Source: an uncultured Pelagibacteraceae bacterium | GTDB taxonomy: Bacteria; Pseudomonadota; Alphaproteobacteria; Pelagibacterales; Pelagibacteraceae | Direction of reading: 5' to 3' | NCBI GenBank assembly: GCA_902568975.1 | Contig: CACFSO010000008.1 | Location: forward strand, 1 to 41,925 | Length of the DNA: 41,925 bases | Part shown: one piece after another, positions 33,479-41,925 of the stretch | Layout of the letters: the number at the start of each line of letters is the position of its first letter | Numbering within the stretch: the first letter of the stretch is position 1 | The notes under the pieces: model-generated | What the model saw: only the letters and a program-made list of their open reading frames with translations | Told to the model about the DNA's origin: nothing | Databases searched by the model: none | Made by a program: the position numbers and the translations under genes

Positions 33479-34277
33479 ATTTTTGCCAAATAGATCTTTC
33501 TTCAAGTGCAGAAATTACTTTTTCGGTATTATCTAACGATGATGATAATTTTTTTGCCAGCCAACCTTTCGATTTTTCAAATTTTTTAATTATTATGTCC
33601 TCACCAAACTTCTCTTTTAAAATTTGATCTGCATTCCCAATGCCGTCTATAAGGCCAAGTTCTTTTGCTTTTCTTCCAGACCAAAATTCTCCAGAAAATA
33701 ATTCTATATCCATATCTTTTTTTAATTTAGATCCTCTGCTTTCTTCAACTACATCTATAAAATCTTTATGAAGCTCCAGTTGGATATTTTTTAATCTTTC
33801 AATATCTTCATTTTTTTCTTCTAAAAAAGGATCTAATGTGCTTTTATTTTTGCCTGCTGTGTAAACTCTTCTTTGAACTCCAATTTTTTCAATTAAATCC
33901 TTAAAACCAAAAGAAGAATAAATAACTCCAATTGAACCAATAATTGAACTTGAATTTGCAAAAATTTCATCTCCGGAACATGCTATTAAATAACCTCCTG
34001 AAGCAGCAACATCTTCAGCAAATACAATAACTTTTTTCTTATTTTTTTTTGCCTGTTCTCTAATAAATTTATAAATTAAATGTGATTGAACTGGTGAGCC
34101 ACCTGGTGAATTTATTGTTACAGCAACTACTTTAGCTTTCTTTACTGAAAATGCTTTCTTTATTATTTCTTCCTGACCTGAAAAATCTATACCTTGTTTA
34201 AACTTTCCTACATTTCCTATAACGCCAGTAAGTTTAATGTGTGGTACAATTTTTTTTTTTTTGAAAAATGAAATCAT
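33468..34277 (-). CDS. sppA: Signal peptide peptidase SppA (S49)
   Basis: Membrane-associated serine protease that degrades leftover signal peptides. The 269-residue protein has the S49 core [31 protein letters not shown] with nucleophile S93, and the Lys of [12 protein letters not shown] (K143 or K145), together giving the Ser-Lys dyad. No clear N-terminal transmembrane helix is visible: it starts [16 protein letters not shown], so it may be soluble or peripherally attached. It is the first gene of the sppA-glyQ-glyS-ppdK unit and diverges from the polyprenyl synthase gene. Confidence 0.9.
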   Translation of the reverse strand: MISFFKKKKIVPHIKLTGVIGNVGKFKQGIDFSGQEEIIKKAFSVKKAKVVAVTINSPGGSPVQSHLIYKFIREQAKKNKKKVIVFAEDVAASGGYLIACSGDEIFANSSSIIGSIGVIYSSFGFKDLIEKIGVQRRVYTAGKNKSTLDPFLEEKNEDIERLKNIQLELHKDFIDVVEESRGSKLKKDMDIELFSGEFWSGRKAKELGLIDGIGNADQILKEKFGEDIIIKKFEKSKGWLAKKLSSSLDNTEKVISALEERSIWQKYGF

Positions 34278-34353
34278 TTAGAATGCTTATAAAATTTTTG
34301 ATTTAATATAAAGTCTACTTATAGTTGAAGTTTCAGGTGCGTCAATTGATAAG

Positions 34354-34359
34354 TATAAT
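34354..34359 (+). promoter_or_regulatory. Candidate -10 element for the polyprenyl synthase gene
   Basis: A perfect TATAAT lies about 28 bases before ATG 34388. No good -35 is seen 16-18 bases upstream, and the sppA start is about 75 bases to the left. The assignment is tentative. Confidence 0.35.
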
Positions 34360-34387
34360 ATTGCGCCAATTGTACTACTTTAAAGTA

Positions 34388-35401
34388 ATGGGAACGGTTG
34401 TTCAGTTAAAAAATCGAATAAATAATTCATATTCTGATCTAAGAAACTCGGTTGACGATAAGTTATTATTGGTTGAAGAAAAAATTAAAAACAAATTATC
34501 AAGCAAAGTAGAATTGGTTGACGAAATGACAAAATACCATCTTAGAACGGGTGGTAAAAGACTTAGAGCTCTACTGACATTAGGTTCTGCTAAACTTTGT
34601 GGATATTCAAAAGGTTTGAGAGATATAAATCTTGCAGCATGTGTAGAATTAATACACGCGGCCACATTAATGCATGATGATGTAATTGATAATGGTGAAA
34701 TAAGAAGAGGAAAAAAAACTTTAAACAAAATTTGGGGTAATCAATCTTCAATTTTAGTTGGTGACTATTTGCTAAGTAGATGTTTTGAAATGATGGTAAA
34801 TGATGGAGATCAAGAAGTTTTAAAACTTCTATCATCAACTTCGTCTGAAATATCTCAAGGAGAAGTTTTACAATTACAACATAAGGGTGAAATTGATATG
34901 CTTGAAGAAACTTATTTAAAAATAATTTCGGCTAAAACTGCATCTTTGTTCGCAGCAGCTACAAAAGTTGGTTCAATTTTAGCGAATAAAGAAAATAAAA
35001 TTAAAGATGCATTACAATTTTATGGTAAAAACTTAGGATTAACGTTTCAAATAGCTGATGATACTCTTGACTATAATTCTGAATTAAAATTCTTTGGAAA
35101 AGAAATTGGAAATGATTTCTATGAAGGTAAAATAACTTTGCCAATAATATTAGTATATCAAAAAGCAAAACTTGAAGAAAAAAAAGAACTTAAAAAATTC
35201 TTTGAAAAAAAAGAAAGATCTGAAGGTGATTTTAAAAAAGTTTTAATTTTGATTAAAAAATATAATATAATTAATAATTGTTATTCAAAAGCTCAGTACT
35301 TTATAGATCTTGCATCTAACTCTTTAAGTATATTTGATCATTCTAAAGAAAAAGAGATTTTCAAAAATTTAACTTCATTTAGTTTAGAGAGAACTTTTTA
35401 A
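34388..35401 (+). CDS. ispB: Long-chain all-trans polyprenyl diphosphate synthase
   Basis: Builds the ubiquinone side chain (octaprenyl or decaprenyl) from farnesyl diphosphate. From ATG 34388 it has 338 residues with the first Asp-rich motif LMHDDVIDNGEIRRG and the second QIADDTLDY, a normal long-chain synthase pattern. An upstream TTG at 34325 would add 21 hydrophobic residues not expected for the family. It works downstream of ispA and dxs, found later in the window. It converges on pdxH with stops overlapping on TTAA. Confidence 0.9.
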   Translation: MGTVVQLKNRINNSYSDLRNSVDDKLLLVEEKIKNKLSSKVELVDEMTKYHLRTGGKRLRALLTLGSAKLCGYSKGLRDINLAACVELIHAATLMHDDVIDNGEIRRGKKTLNKIWGNQSSILVGDYLLSRCFEMMVNDGDQEVLKLLSSTSSEISQGEVLQLQHKGEIDMLEETYLKIISAKTASLFAAATKVGSILANKENKIKDALQFYGKNLGLTFQIADDTLDYNSELKFFGKEIGNDFYEGKITLPIILVYQKAKLEEKKELKKFFEKKERSEGDFKKVLILIKKYNIINNCYSKAQYFIDLASNSLSIFDHSKEKEIFKNLTSFSLERTF

Positions 35402-36024
35402 GGACTAAGCAAAAATCTATCCCATTTTCCGTCTTTATTTTTTTTATAAAGCAATCTTTCATGAATTCTATGCTCTCCATTAAGCCAAAATTCAATCTCT
35501 TTTGGATTTAAATTCCATCCAGACCAATCAGAAGGCCTGGGAACATTATCCTTATCAGAATATTTTTTTTTATAATCTTTAATTGCCTGATAAAGCTCTT
35601 CTCTATTATTTAAAATTTTACTTTGTTTAGATGCCCATGCACCAATTCTACTTTCGTAAGATCTAGTTTTGTAATATTTGTCTGCTTCTTCGTTTGATAT
35701 TTTTTCAATTTTTCCAGTTATTCTTATTTGTCTCAAAAGACTTTTCCAATGAAAGCACATCGAAGCATTAGGATTTGAATTTAAATCTTCGCTCTTTTTG
35801 CTATTAAAATTTGTATAAAAAACGAATCCGCTATCATTAAAATCTTTAAGTAAAACCATTCTTACTGATGAAATTCCATCTTTTTTTGAAGTTGCTAACG
35901 CAAGTGCATTTGCATCATTAATCTCTGTGTTTTTGGCTTCTTCAAACCAAGCTTTAAATAACTTTATTGGATTTTCTAAATCTCCAAAGCAAATATTTAG
36001 TCCTAAAGAGTTTTTTTGATTCAT
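35398..36024 (-). CDS. pdxH: Pyridoxamine/pyridoxine 5'-phosphate oxidase
   Basis: FMN-dependent last step to pyridoxal phosphate. The 208-residue sequence shows [33 protein letters not shown] and the C-terminal [20 protein letters not shown] with HRIHERLLY, the conserved FMN- and PLP-binding segments. It is divergent from aroC: 33 bases separate the ATG at 36024 from the aroC ATG, leaving little room for two promoters. It converges on the polyprenyl synthase gene and shares the TTAA stop palindrome. Confidence 0.97.
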   Translation of the reverse strand: MNQKNSLGLNICFGDLENPIKLFKAWFEEAKNTEINDANALALATSKKDGISSVRMVLLKDFNDSGFVFYTNFNSKKSEDLNSNPNASMCFHWKSLLRQIRITGKIEKISNEEADKYYKTRSYESRIGAWASKQSKILNNREELYQAIKDYKKKYSDKDNVPRPSDWSGWNLNPKEIEFWLNGEHRIHERLLYKKNKDGKWDRFLLSP

Positions 36025-36057
36025 AATTTCAACAAAATAACTTATATAATATATTTA

Positions 36058-37143
36058 ATGTCATTTAATACTTTTGGAAAGCTATTTCGTTTCACGACTT
36101 GGGGGGAATCTCATGGTCCAGCTATTGGATGTATAGTAGATGGATGTCCGCCTAACATTAAAATTAAAGAAGAAGATATACAAAGTGAGTTAAATAAGAG
36201 AAAACCTGGTCAATCTAAATTTACAACTCAAAGAAAAGAAGATGATAAAGTCAGCATTTTGTCAGGAATATTTGAAGGTAAAACTACTGGAACGCCAATA
36301 TCAATGATTATTTATAATAAAGATATGAGGTCAAGAGATTATGAAACCATTAAAAACAAATTTAGACCCGGTCATGCAGACTATACTTATTTTAAAAAAT
36401 ACGGGATAAGAGATTATAGAGGTGGGGGCAGACAATCAGCAAGGGAAACAGCATCCCGAGTAGCTGCAGGAGCTATAGCTAAAAAAGTTTTAGAAAATAA
36501 AATTGGAAAAAAATATAAAGTTATTGGAGCGGTAACACAGTTAGGCATTATTGGATGTGATATAAGTAAATGGAATGATAATTTTATATCAAAAAATCAA
36601 TTATTTTGTCCTGATAAATCAATTTTAAAAATTTGGGAAAAATACTTATTAAGTGTAAGAAAAGCAGGTTCGTCATGTGGAGCAATAATTCAAGTAAGAG
36701 CCATGGGTGTTCCTATTGGATTAGGTGCCCCTATTTATGCAAAACTAGATATGGACTTGGCATCTGCAATGATGAGCATTAATGCCGTTAAAGGAGTTAA
36801 TATAGGATCTGGAATGAATTCTGCACTATTAAGTGGTGAAGAAAATTCTGATGAAATTTTTCAAACAGGCAAAAATACAAAATTTAAATCAAATAATGCT
36901 GGGGGTATACTTGGTGGTATATCATCTGGTCAAAATATAATAGTTTCATTTGCGGTAAAACCAACTTCATCAATTCTTTCTTCAAGAAAAACAATTAATA
37001 AATTTGGAAAAAATACTTCTATATCCGTTAGAGGAAGACATGATCCCTGCGTAGGAATAAGAGCAGTTCCTATTGGAGAAGCAATGATGCACTGTGTATT
37101 ATTAGATCATTACTTAATGAATATTGCTCAGTGTAAAAGTTAA
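36058..37143 (+). CDS. aroC: Chorismate synthase
   Basis: Final shikimate pathway step, making chorismate from EPSP with reduced FMN. From ATG 36058 it has 361 residues: [20 protein letters not shown] opens the protein, and [37 protein letters not shown] and [18 protein letters not shown] are all diagnostic. The first possible in-frame start at 36016 would run back into pdxH and is rejected. It converges on dxs and shares a TTAA stop palindrome with it. Confidence 0.98.
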   Translation: MSFNTFGKLFRFTTWGESHGPAIGCIVDGCPPNIKIKEEDIQSELNKRKPGQSKFTTQRKEDDKVSILSGIFEGKTTGTPISMIIYNKDMRSRDYETIKNKFRPGHADYTYFKKYGIRDYRGGGRQSARETASRVAAGAIAKKVLENKIGKKYKVIGAVTQLGIIGCDISKWNDNFISKNQLFCPDKSILKIWEKYLLSVRKAGSSCGAIIQVRAMGVPIGLGAPIYAKLDMDLASAMMSINAVKGVNIGSGMNSALLSGEENSDEIFQTGKNTKFKSNNAGGILGGISSGQNIIVSFAVKPTSSILSSRKTINKFGKNTSISVRGRHDPCVGIRAVPIGEAMMHCVLLDHYLMNIAQCKS

Positions 37144-39053
37144 TTTGTTTTTTTAACTATAATCTTTGAATTTAAAGTATCTAAAATTTTGCTTTCAATA
37201 CTATTTGAATCCAATCCAGCAGATTTATACATTGAATCTGGTTTGTTTTGATCAATAAATCTATCAGGTAAAATTATAGATCTATACTTCAATTTATTAT
37301 CTAGTAAATTTTTATCAGATAAAAAATATCCAACGTGAGAGCCAAAACCACCTATTGAACCTTCTTCTATTGATAAAATTACTTCGTGATCAGTTGCTAA
37401 TTGCCAAATTATTTTTTCATCAAGCGGTTTGGCAAATCTAGCATCAAAAAGTGTAATATTGATTCCTTTCTTCTTTAAATTTTCTTGAGCTAACAAACAT
37501 TCGTGCAACCTAGCTCCAAAATTTAAAATTGCTATTTTTTTTCCTTCTTTAATTATCCTCCCTTTTCCAATTTCTAATTTTTCATCAATTTCTGGTAAAT
37601 TTAATCCTAAACCATTACCTCTTGGGTATCTAAACGCTGAGGGTCTGTCATTAATATCGATTGAAGTATTGATCATTCTTACTAGTTCAGCTTCGTCACT
37701 AGGCGCCATAACTACAAAATTTGGTAGTGTAGTTAAAAAAGTTATATCAAAAGAACCAGCGTGAGTTGGTCCATCAGCTCCAACCAAACCAGCTCTATCA
37801 ATAGCAAATCTAACTGGTAAACTTTGAATGGCAACATCATGAACAACTTGATCATAAGCTCTTTGTAAAAATGTAGAATAAATTGCTGCATAAGGTTTAT
37901 AACCTTCAGTTGCTAAACCCGCCGCAAAAGTGACTGCATGCTGCTCTGCAATTCCTACATCAAACATTCTTGTTGGGAATTTTTTCCCAAATATATCCAT
38001 TCCTGTTCCAGATGGCATTGCAGCAGTAATTCCAATAATTTTACTATCTTTTTCTGCATGTTTAACAAGAGTATTTGCAAAAACTTTAGTATAAGCTGGA
38101 ATATTTGATTTAGACTTTTCTTGAATACCAGTATTTATATTAAATTTTGTCACACCATGATATTTATCAGCTGATTTTTCTGCAAATTCATAACCTTTTC
38201 CTTTTTCAGTTTTTATATGAATCATAATTGGACCTTGAAAATCAATTTCTTTAGCATTTTTTAATACAGACACTAATCCATCTATGTCATGACCGTCTAT
38301 CGGACCAATATAATAAAAACCCATTGAGCTAAATAATGTACCGCCTGTTACAGCAGATCTTAAAAAATCTTCAGCTTTTCCAGCTTTCTTACTAAATCTT
38401 TTTGAAAAAGCAGATATAATTAATTTTATAGTCTCTCTAAAGCTAAAATATATTTTTCCAGATAGAATCTTTGCAAGATAAGATCTCATCGCTCCAACTG
38501 GTTTTGCAATAGACATGTCATTATCATTTAAAATAACAATCATTTTTGTCTTAGTTGCTCCAGCATTATTCATGGCTTCATATGCCATTCCTGCACTCAT
38601 TGCTCCATCACCTATTACTGCAATTACATTATTTGATTTATTTGAAAGTTTATTTGCTACAGCAATTCCCAAAGCTGATGATATAGATGTTGAACTGTGC
38701 GCTGCTCCAAAAGGATCATACTCACTTTCTGATCTTTTTGTAAAACCAGATAGCCCATTACCTTTTCTCAAAGTTCTAATTCTATCCTTTCGTCCTGTTA
38801 ATATTTTGTGAGGATAAGTTTGATGGCCGACATCCCAAATTAACTTATCATTTGGGGTATTAAAAACATAATGTAATGCGACTGTTAACTCTACAACGCC
38901 TAATCCAGCACCTAAATGGCCACCAGTTTCAGAAACTGCATCTATCATTTCGCTTCTAACCTCTTCAGCTAAAATTTTTAAATTTGATTGAGAGAGTTTT
39001 TTTATATCAGCTGGAAAGTTAATATCTTTCAGGTACTTATAATTTTTAATCAC
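37140..39053 (-). CDS. dxs: 1-deoxy-D-xylulose-5-phosphate synthase
   Basis: First enzyme of the MEP isoprenoid pathway; uses thiamine diphosphate. The 637-residue protein has [33 protein letters not shown] with the ThDP/Mg site, [18 protein letters not shown] and [18 protein letters not shown], in the standard order. Its ATG overlaps the ispA stop as ATGA. It sits at the end of the xseB-ispA-dxs operon, an order conserved in many proteobacteria. The products feed ubiquinone and, elsewhere in the genome, probably retinal for proteorhodopsin. Confidence 0.98.
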   Translation of the reverse strand: MIKNYKYLKDINFPADIKKLSQSNLKILAEEVRSEMIDAVSETGGHLGAGLGVVELTVALHYVFNTPNDKLIWDVGHQTYPHKILTGRKDRIRTLRKGNGLSGFTKRSESEYDPFGAAHSSTSISSALGIAVANKLSNKSNNVIAVIGDGAMSAGMAYEAMNNAGATKTKMIVILNDNDMSIAKPVGAMRSYLAKILSGKIYFSFRETIKLIISAFSKRFSKKAGKAEDFLRSAVTGGTLFSSMGFYYIGPIDGHDIDGLVSVLKNAKEIDFQGPIMIHIKTEKGKGYEFAEKSADKYHGVTKFNINTGIQEKSKSNIPAYTKVFANTLVKHAEKDSKIIGITAAMPSGTGMDIFGKKFPTRMFDVGIAEQHAVTFAAGLATEGYKPYAAIYSTFLQRAYDQVVHDVAIQSLPVRFAIDRAGLVGADGPTHAGSFDITFLTTLPNFVVMAPSDEAELVRMINTSIDINDRPSAFRYPRGNGLGLNLPEIDEKLEIGKGRIIKEGKKIAILNFGARLHECLLAQENLKKKGINITLFDARFAKPLDEKIIWQLATDHEVILSIEEGSIGGFGSHVGYFLSDKNLLDNKLKYRSIILPDRFIDQNKPDSMYKSAGLDSNSIESKILDTLNSKIIVKKTN

Positions 39054-39919
39054 TTGCTTCTTTCAAAAATGTAATTTACAGTTTCTTTTAAATCTTTTGC
39101 TTTTCTTCCAAATATATTAAGATTTTTAAAAATATCTAATTTTAATTTTTCTCCATATTTAATGGTATTTTTATGCCCAATCAAACTAATTAGGGTCGCC
39201 TTACCTTTTTTTAAATCTTTTTTCGTTTTTTTACCTACCTTTTTTGTATTACCAGTATAGTCTATTAAATCATCAGCTATTTGAAATAACAAACCAATAT
39301 TAGATCCAATTTTATCAAATTTTTTAAGATATTTGAATTTTTTACTAAGTATTACAGGTGCCATACAACAAAAACTAAAAAGTTTTCCTGTTTTTTTAAT
39401 TTGCATTTCTAAAATTTTTTTTAAAGAGACTGTTTTTTTTTCAAAAATTAAATCTGAATATTGACCTCCTGCTATTCCTGAGTGTCCAGAACATTCTGAT
39501 ATTAAATTTATTAATTTTATTCGTAAAATATTATCAAATTTAATATTATTTTGACTTAAAATTTCAAAAGCAATAGTTAAAAGTGAATTACCTGCCAAGA
39601 TTGCAGTTGACTCACCAAATTTTTTGTGTGTTGATAGCTTACCTCTTCTTAATGAATCGTTATCCATACATGGAAGATCATCGTGAATTAAAGAATAGGC
39701 ATGGATACATTCTACAGCGGCACCTAATAGAATAAGTGTTTGATATTTTATTTTAAATATCTTTCCTACATCTATAATTAACTTTGATCTAATCTTTTTA
39801 CCGCCAGGAAGCAGACCATATTTCATGGGTTTTAATAAATCTGTTTTTTTCTGTTTAGATAAAAATTTTAATAAAAATAAATTGGTATCCTTAGCTATTT
39901 TATTTAATTTTTTTTTCAT
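39050..39919 (-). CDS. ispA: Farnesyl (or geranylgeranyl) diphosphate synthase
   Basis: Short-chain all-trans prenyl synthase, 289 residues. It has [20 protein letters not shown] (first Asp-rich motif, DDLPCMD) with [18 protein letters not shown], and the second motif [12 protein letters not shown], all typical of bacterial IspA. It overlaps xseB by 20 bases and dxs by four. Chain length (C15 or C20) is not decided by residues I can interpret. Confidence 0.93.
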   Translation of the reverse strand: MKKKLNKIAKDTNLFLLKFLSKQKKTDLLKPMKYGLLPGGKKIRSKLIIDVGKIFKIKYQTLILLGAAVECIHAYSLIHDDLPCMDNDSLRRGKLSTHKKFGESTAILAGNSLLTIAFEILSQNNIKFDNILRIKLINLISECSGHSGIAGGQYSDLIFEKKTVSLKKILEMQIKKTGKLFSFCCMAPVILSKKFKYLKKFDKIGSNIGLLFQIADDLIDYTGNTKKVGKKTKKDLKKGKATLISLIGHKNTIKYGEKLKLDIFKNLNIFGRKAKDLKETVNYIFERSK

Positions 39920-40154
39920 TTTTTTTATTTAATATATCGTTTATTTTTTCCTTTGTAATTTTAGATATTTCTTTTGAAGTATTTTGAAATTTTTTTTCCA
40001 TTATATTATTTAATCTTATTAGGGCTTGATATTCTTCAATTGAATTTTCAAGATCTTTTTTATTCTCAAGACTTTCGATAATATTGTTTATTAATTCTTT
40101 TAATTCATTGAATGATTTATTTTTAATATCATGTGGTAAATTTTTTTCTTTCAT
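39900..40154 (-). CDS. xseB: Exodeoxyribonuclease VII small subunit
   Basis: A small (84-residue) partner of XseA in a single-strand DNA exonuclease. It is recognised by SFNELKELINNIIESLENKKDLENSIEEYQ-like spacing (read in parts) and an amphipathic helical, Lys/Glu-rich composition, and by its place before ispA and dxs, conserved in proteobacteria. The large-subunit gene is not in the window. The start is 20 bases from that of tsaC on the other strand. Confidence 0.85.
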   Translation of the reverse strand: MKEKNLPHDIKNKSFNELKELINNIIESLENKKDLENSIEEYQALIRLNNIMEKKFQNTSKEISKITKEKINDILNKKNEKKIK

Positions 40155-40174
40155 ATATTAGTTGGTAATATTAC

Positions 40175-41104
40175 ATGAAAAACAATCTTTCAAATATTAA
40201 AAAATCTAAATACTATTTAGATAAAGGTGAATGTGTGGGCATTCCTACAGAAACTGTTTATGGCTTAGCTGCAAATGCTTATTCTGCAAAAGCAACTTCG
40301 AAAATTTTTAAATTAAAAAAAAGACCAAAGAAAAATCCTCTTATAGTGCACTATAGTAGTATTAAAATGTTAAAAAAAGACTGTCAAATAAATATTAATT
40401 TTATGAAATTGTTTAAAAAATTTTGTCCTGGTCCAATAACTTTTGTACTTAAATTAAATAAAGTTAATAAAATTTCTAAAAATGTCACTAGTAATAAAAC
40501 ATTGGCTGTTAGGTTCCCTAGACACTTTATTACAAGAAAACTTTTAAAAAGTTTAAATTATCCTCTGGCTGCCCCTAGTGCAAACATATCTACAAAAATA
40601 AGTCCAGTATCAAAAAAAGATGTTAAAGATGAGTTTGGAAAAAAAATTAAATATATTCTTGATGGAGGAAGGTCTAAAATAGGTTTGGAGTCAACTATAA
40701 TTAGTTTGGTAAATAAACCACAAATACTTCGACTTGGAGGAATAGAAATAAGTAAAATTAATAAAATACTTAAAACAAATCTTAGATTTAACAAGAAAAA
40801 TAAAAAAATTAAGTCTCCTGGCCAATCAAAACTCCATTATTCTCCGGGTATACCCATAAAATTAAATGTTCGCAGGCCAAAACAAGATGAGGCATTTATA
40901 TTAATTAAAAAAAGAAAATTATCTGGTAAAAACTTTTATTATTTAAGTAAAAAAAATAATCTAAAGGAAGCAGCAAAAAATCTATACAAAACCTTAAGAA
41001 TGATAAAAAAAAAAAAATTTAAAAGTATTTCTGTTGAAAAAATTCCAAATAGAGGATTGGGTGAAACAATTAATGATAGGCTATCAAGAGCTTCAAAATT
41101 TTAA
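40175..41104 (+). CDS. tsaC: Threonylcarbamoyl-AMP synthase (Sua5/TsaC type)
   Basis: Makes threonylcarbamoyl-AMP for the t6A37 modification of ANN-reading tRNAs. The 309-residue protein has the YrdC domain (GIPTETVYGLAANAYSAKA, KKRPKKNPLIVHY, SANIS) and a C-terminal extension with SPGQSKLHYSPGIP, the Sua5 linker/domain, so it is the long Sua5-like form. The start lies 20 bases from the xseB start on the other strand. Its TAA overlaps the ABC gene ATG by one base (TAATG). Confidence 0.92.
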   Translation: MKNNLSNIKKSKYYLDKGECVGIPTETVYGLAANAYSAKATSKIFKLKKRPKKNPLIVHYSSIKMLKKDCQININFMKLFKKFCPGPITFVLKLNKVNKISKNVTSNKTLAVRFPRHFITRKLLKSLNYPLAAPSANISTKISPVSKKDVKDEFGKKIKYILDGGRSKIGLESTIISLVNKPQILRLGGIEISKINKILKTNLRFNKKNKKIKSPGQSKLHYSPGIPIKLNVRRPKQDEAFILIKKRKLSGKNFYYLSKKNNLKEAAKNLYKTLRMIKKKKFKSISVEKIPNRGLGETINDRLSRASKF

Positions 41105-41841
41105 TGGTAAATTCTGTAGAAGTAATAAATTTAAAAAAATTTTATGGTAAAAAAAGAGCTGTAAATAATATTAATTTTAAGATTAGAGAAAATGAAATTT
41201 TAGGATTGCTTGGCCCAAATGGATGTGGAAAAACAACAACTATTGGTATGATTTTGGGTTTATTAAAGCCATCAAGTGGAGAAATATTTATAAATGGAAT
41301 GAGAATTGAAGAAAATAGAATAAATATTTTACAAAAAATAAACTTTATTTCTCCATATATAGAGTTGCCAAAAAAATTAACTGTTAAACAAAATCTAACT
41401 GTTTATGGAAAATTATATAGTATTAAAAATTTAAATAGTAGAATAGATTACCTAGTCGATAAATTAAGATTAGAAAATTTGTTAAATAGAGTTACAGGTG
41501 AGCTTTCTTCAGGACAAAAAAATAGAATAAGTCTAGCAAAGGCTTTGATAAATGAGCCTAGCGTGTTATTGCTAGATGAACCAACAGCTTCTTTAGATCC
41601 AGAAATAGGTGATTTTGTGAGAACTTTTTTGGAAGATTACATAAAAGAAAAAAAAGTTTCTATTTTGTTAGCTTCACATAATATGAATGAAGTTACAAGA
41701 TTATGTTCTAACATCTTAATGATGAAAGAAGGTAATATTATTGATAGAGGAAAGCCTGAAGATCTAATAAAAAAACATGGTAGAAAAAATTTGGAAGAAG
41801 TTTTTTTGAAACTTTCTAGAAATAAAAATGAGCTTTATTAG
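41104..41841 (+). CDS. ABC transporter ATP-binding protein, ABC-2 export type
   Basis: A 245-residue nucleotide-binding domain: Walker A GPNGCGKTT at 37-45, signature ELSSGQKNRISLAKAL, Walker B LLLDEPTASLDPE and the switch ASHNM. The overall layout matches exporters that pair with an ABC-2 permease, encoded next. The substrate is unknown. Its start overlaps the tsaC stop, and its end overlaps the permease start by 14 bases. Confidence 0.93.
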   Translation: MVNSVEVINLKKFYGKKRAVNNINFKIRENEILGLLGPNGCGKTTTIGMILGLLKPSSGEIFINGMRIEENRINILQKINFISPYIELPKKLTVKQNLTVYGKLYSIKNLNSRIDYLVDKLRLENLLNRVTGELSSGQKNRISLAKALINEPSVLLLDEPTASLDPEIGDFVRTFLEDYIKEKKVSILLASHNMNEVTRLCSNILMMKEGNIIDRGKPEDLIKKHGRKNLEEVFLKLSRNKNELY

Positions 41842-41925
41842 AATATACGGTCTATTTTTAAGACATTTTTATTTAATAATTAGATCTTTTCCTAGAATAT
41901 TGGATTTAATATATTGGCCAACGAT
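41828..41925 (+). CDS. ABC-2 type permease, 5' part only
   Basis: The reading frame starting at ATG 41828 overlaps the ATPase gene by 14 bases and runs off the right edge. The 32 visible residues begin MSFIRIYGLFLRHFYLIIR and continue through SFPRILDLIYWPT, a basic, hydrophobic start like the N-terminal cytoplasmic segment and first helix of ABC-2 permeases. It is the natural partner of the preceding ATPase. Confidence 0.75.
   Translation, partial: MSFIRIYGLFLRHFYLIIRSFPRILDLIYWPT

Noticed and set aside
34325..34387. TTG start adding 21 residues to the polyprenyl synthase
   Set aside because: The extra segment is not family-like and contains the candidate TATAAT promoter element.
37970..37990. 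Short hairpin TTGGGAA / TTCCCAA inside dxs
   Set aside because: It lies in well-conserved coding sequence without a T run in a useful position.
40166..40171. TAATAT with an upstream TG as an extended -10 for tsaC
   Set aside because: It is only four bases from the ATG, so transcription would begin inside the coding region.
1..41925. CRISPR arrays, insertion sequences, prophage or integrase genes
   Set aside because: No spaced direct repeats, transposase-like or integrase-like proteins were seen in any reading frame with support.

Overview
The window is about 42 kb of very AT-rich, gene-packed DNA. The gene content and its extreme compaction fit a marine SAR11 (Pelagibacterales) alphaproteobacterium: a blue-tuned proteorhodopsin next to a ferredoxin and a ferredoxin-NADP reductase, an alphaproteobacterial DksA without a zinc finger, a eukaryote-like NADP isocitrate dehydrogenase, and spacers of only a few bases. 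This assignment rests on features and residues I recognise, not on a database search. I see no insertion sequences, prophage, CRISPR array or rRNA. No stretch over 300 bases lacks a gene; the longest gap is about 210 bases, upstream of proteorhodopsin.

Layout. 1-2805 (minus): psd, pssA, a glycosyltransferase and rlmE, which runs off the left edge. 2881-5085 (plus): icd and a GT9-like glycosyltransferase. 5097-8978 (minus): alaS and recA, separated by a recA terminator. 9085-12093 (minus): two tandem GFA-family proteins, a glycerate-kinase-like P-loop kinase and a TolC-type outer membrane protein. 12265-14695 (plus): SOS-type umuD-umuC, then a TauE/SafE permease. 14708-17905 (minus): a membrane PMT-type glycosyltransferase, an adenine/adenosine deaminase and a GT2 glycosyltransferase, all with overlapping ends. 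17984-18400 (plus): dksA. 18397-21205 (minus): proteorhodopsin with its own terminator, then ferredoxin, FNR and GST. 21418-23650 (plus): a propionyl/acetyl-CoA synthetase and an SMR exporter. 23643-24950 (minus): dihydroorotase. 24994-25878 (plus): ygfZ, followed by tRNA-Leu(GAG) on the minus strand. 26034-27862 (plus): nadA-nadC. 27864-34277 (minus): sppA-glyQ-glyS-ppdK. 34388-35401 (plus): a long-chain polyprenyl diphosphate synthase. 35398-36024 (minus): pdxH. 36058-37143 (plus): aroC. 37140-40154 (minus): xseB-ispA-dxs. 40175 to the right edge (plus): tsaC and an ABC exporter whose permease is cut by the window end.

How the genes work together. Most are housekeeping. Phospholipid head-group synthesis (pssA, psd), isoprenoid and quinone precursors (dxs, ispA, polyprenyl synthase), NAD synthesis (nadA, nadC), tRNA charging (alaS, glyQS) and central carbon nodes (icd, ppdK, prpE) are all present. 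The accessory interest lies in three places: the recA/umuDC SOS pair sharing a 20-bp operator, the proteorhodopsin/ferredoxin/FNR region, and small envelope-sugar and GFA clusters.

The junctions themselves are informative. Four convergent gene pairs overlap at palindromic TTAA or TTAATTAA stop codons. Four same-strand pairs abut with no spacer and in the same frame. Only two clear intrinsic terminators were found, after recA and after proteorhodopsin. I did not find a whole new system; the most unusual signals are regulatory (SOS boxes, an 11-bp direct repeat, a 20-bp palindrome) and architectural (shared stop codons).
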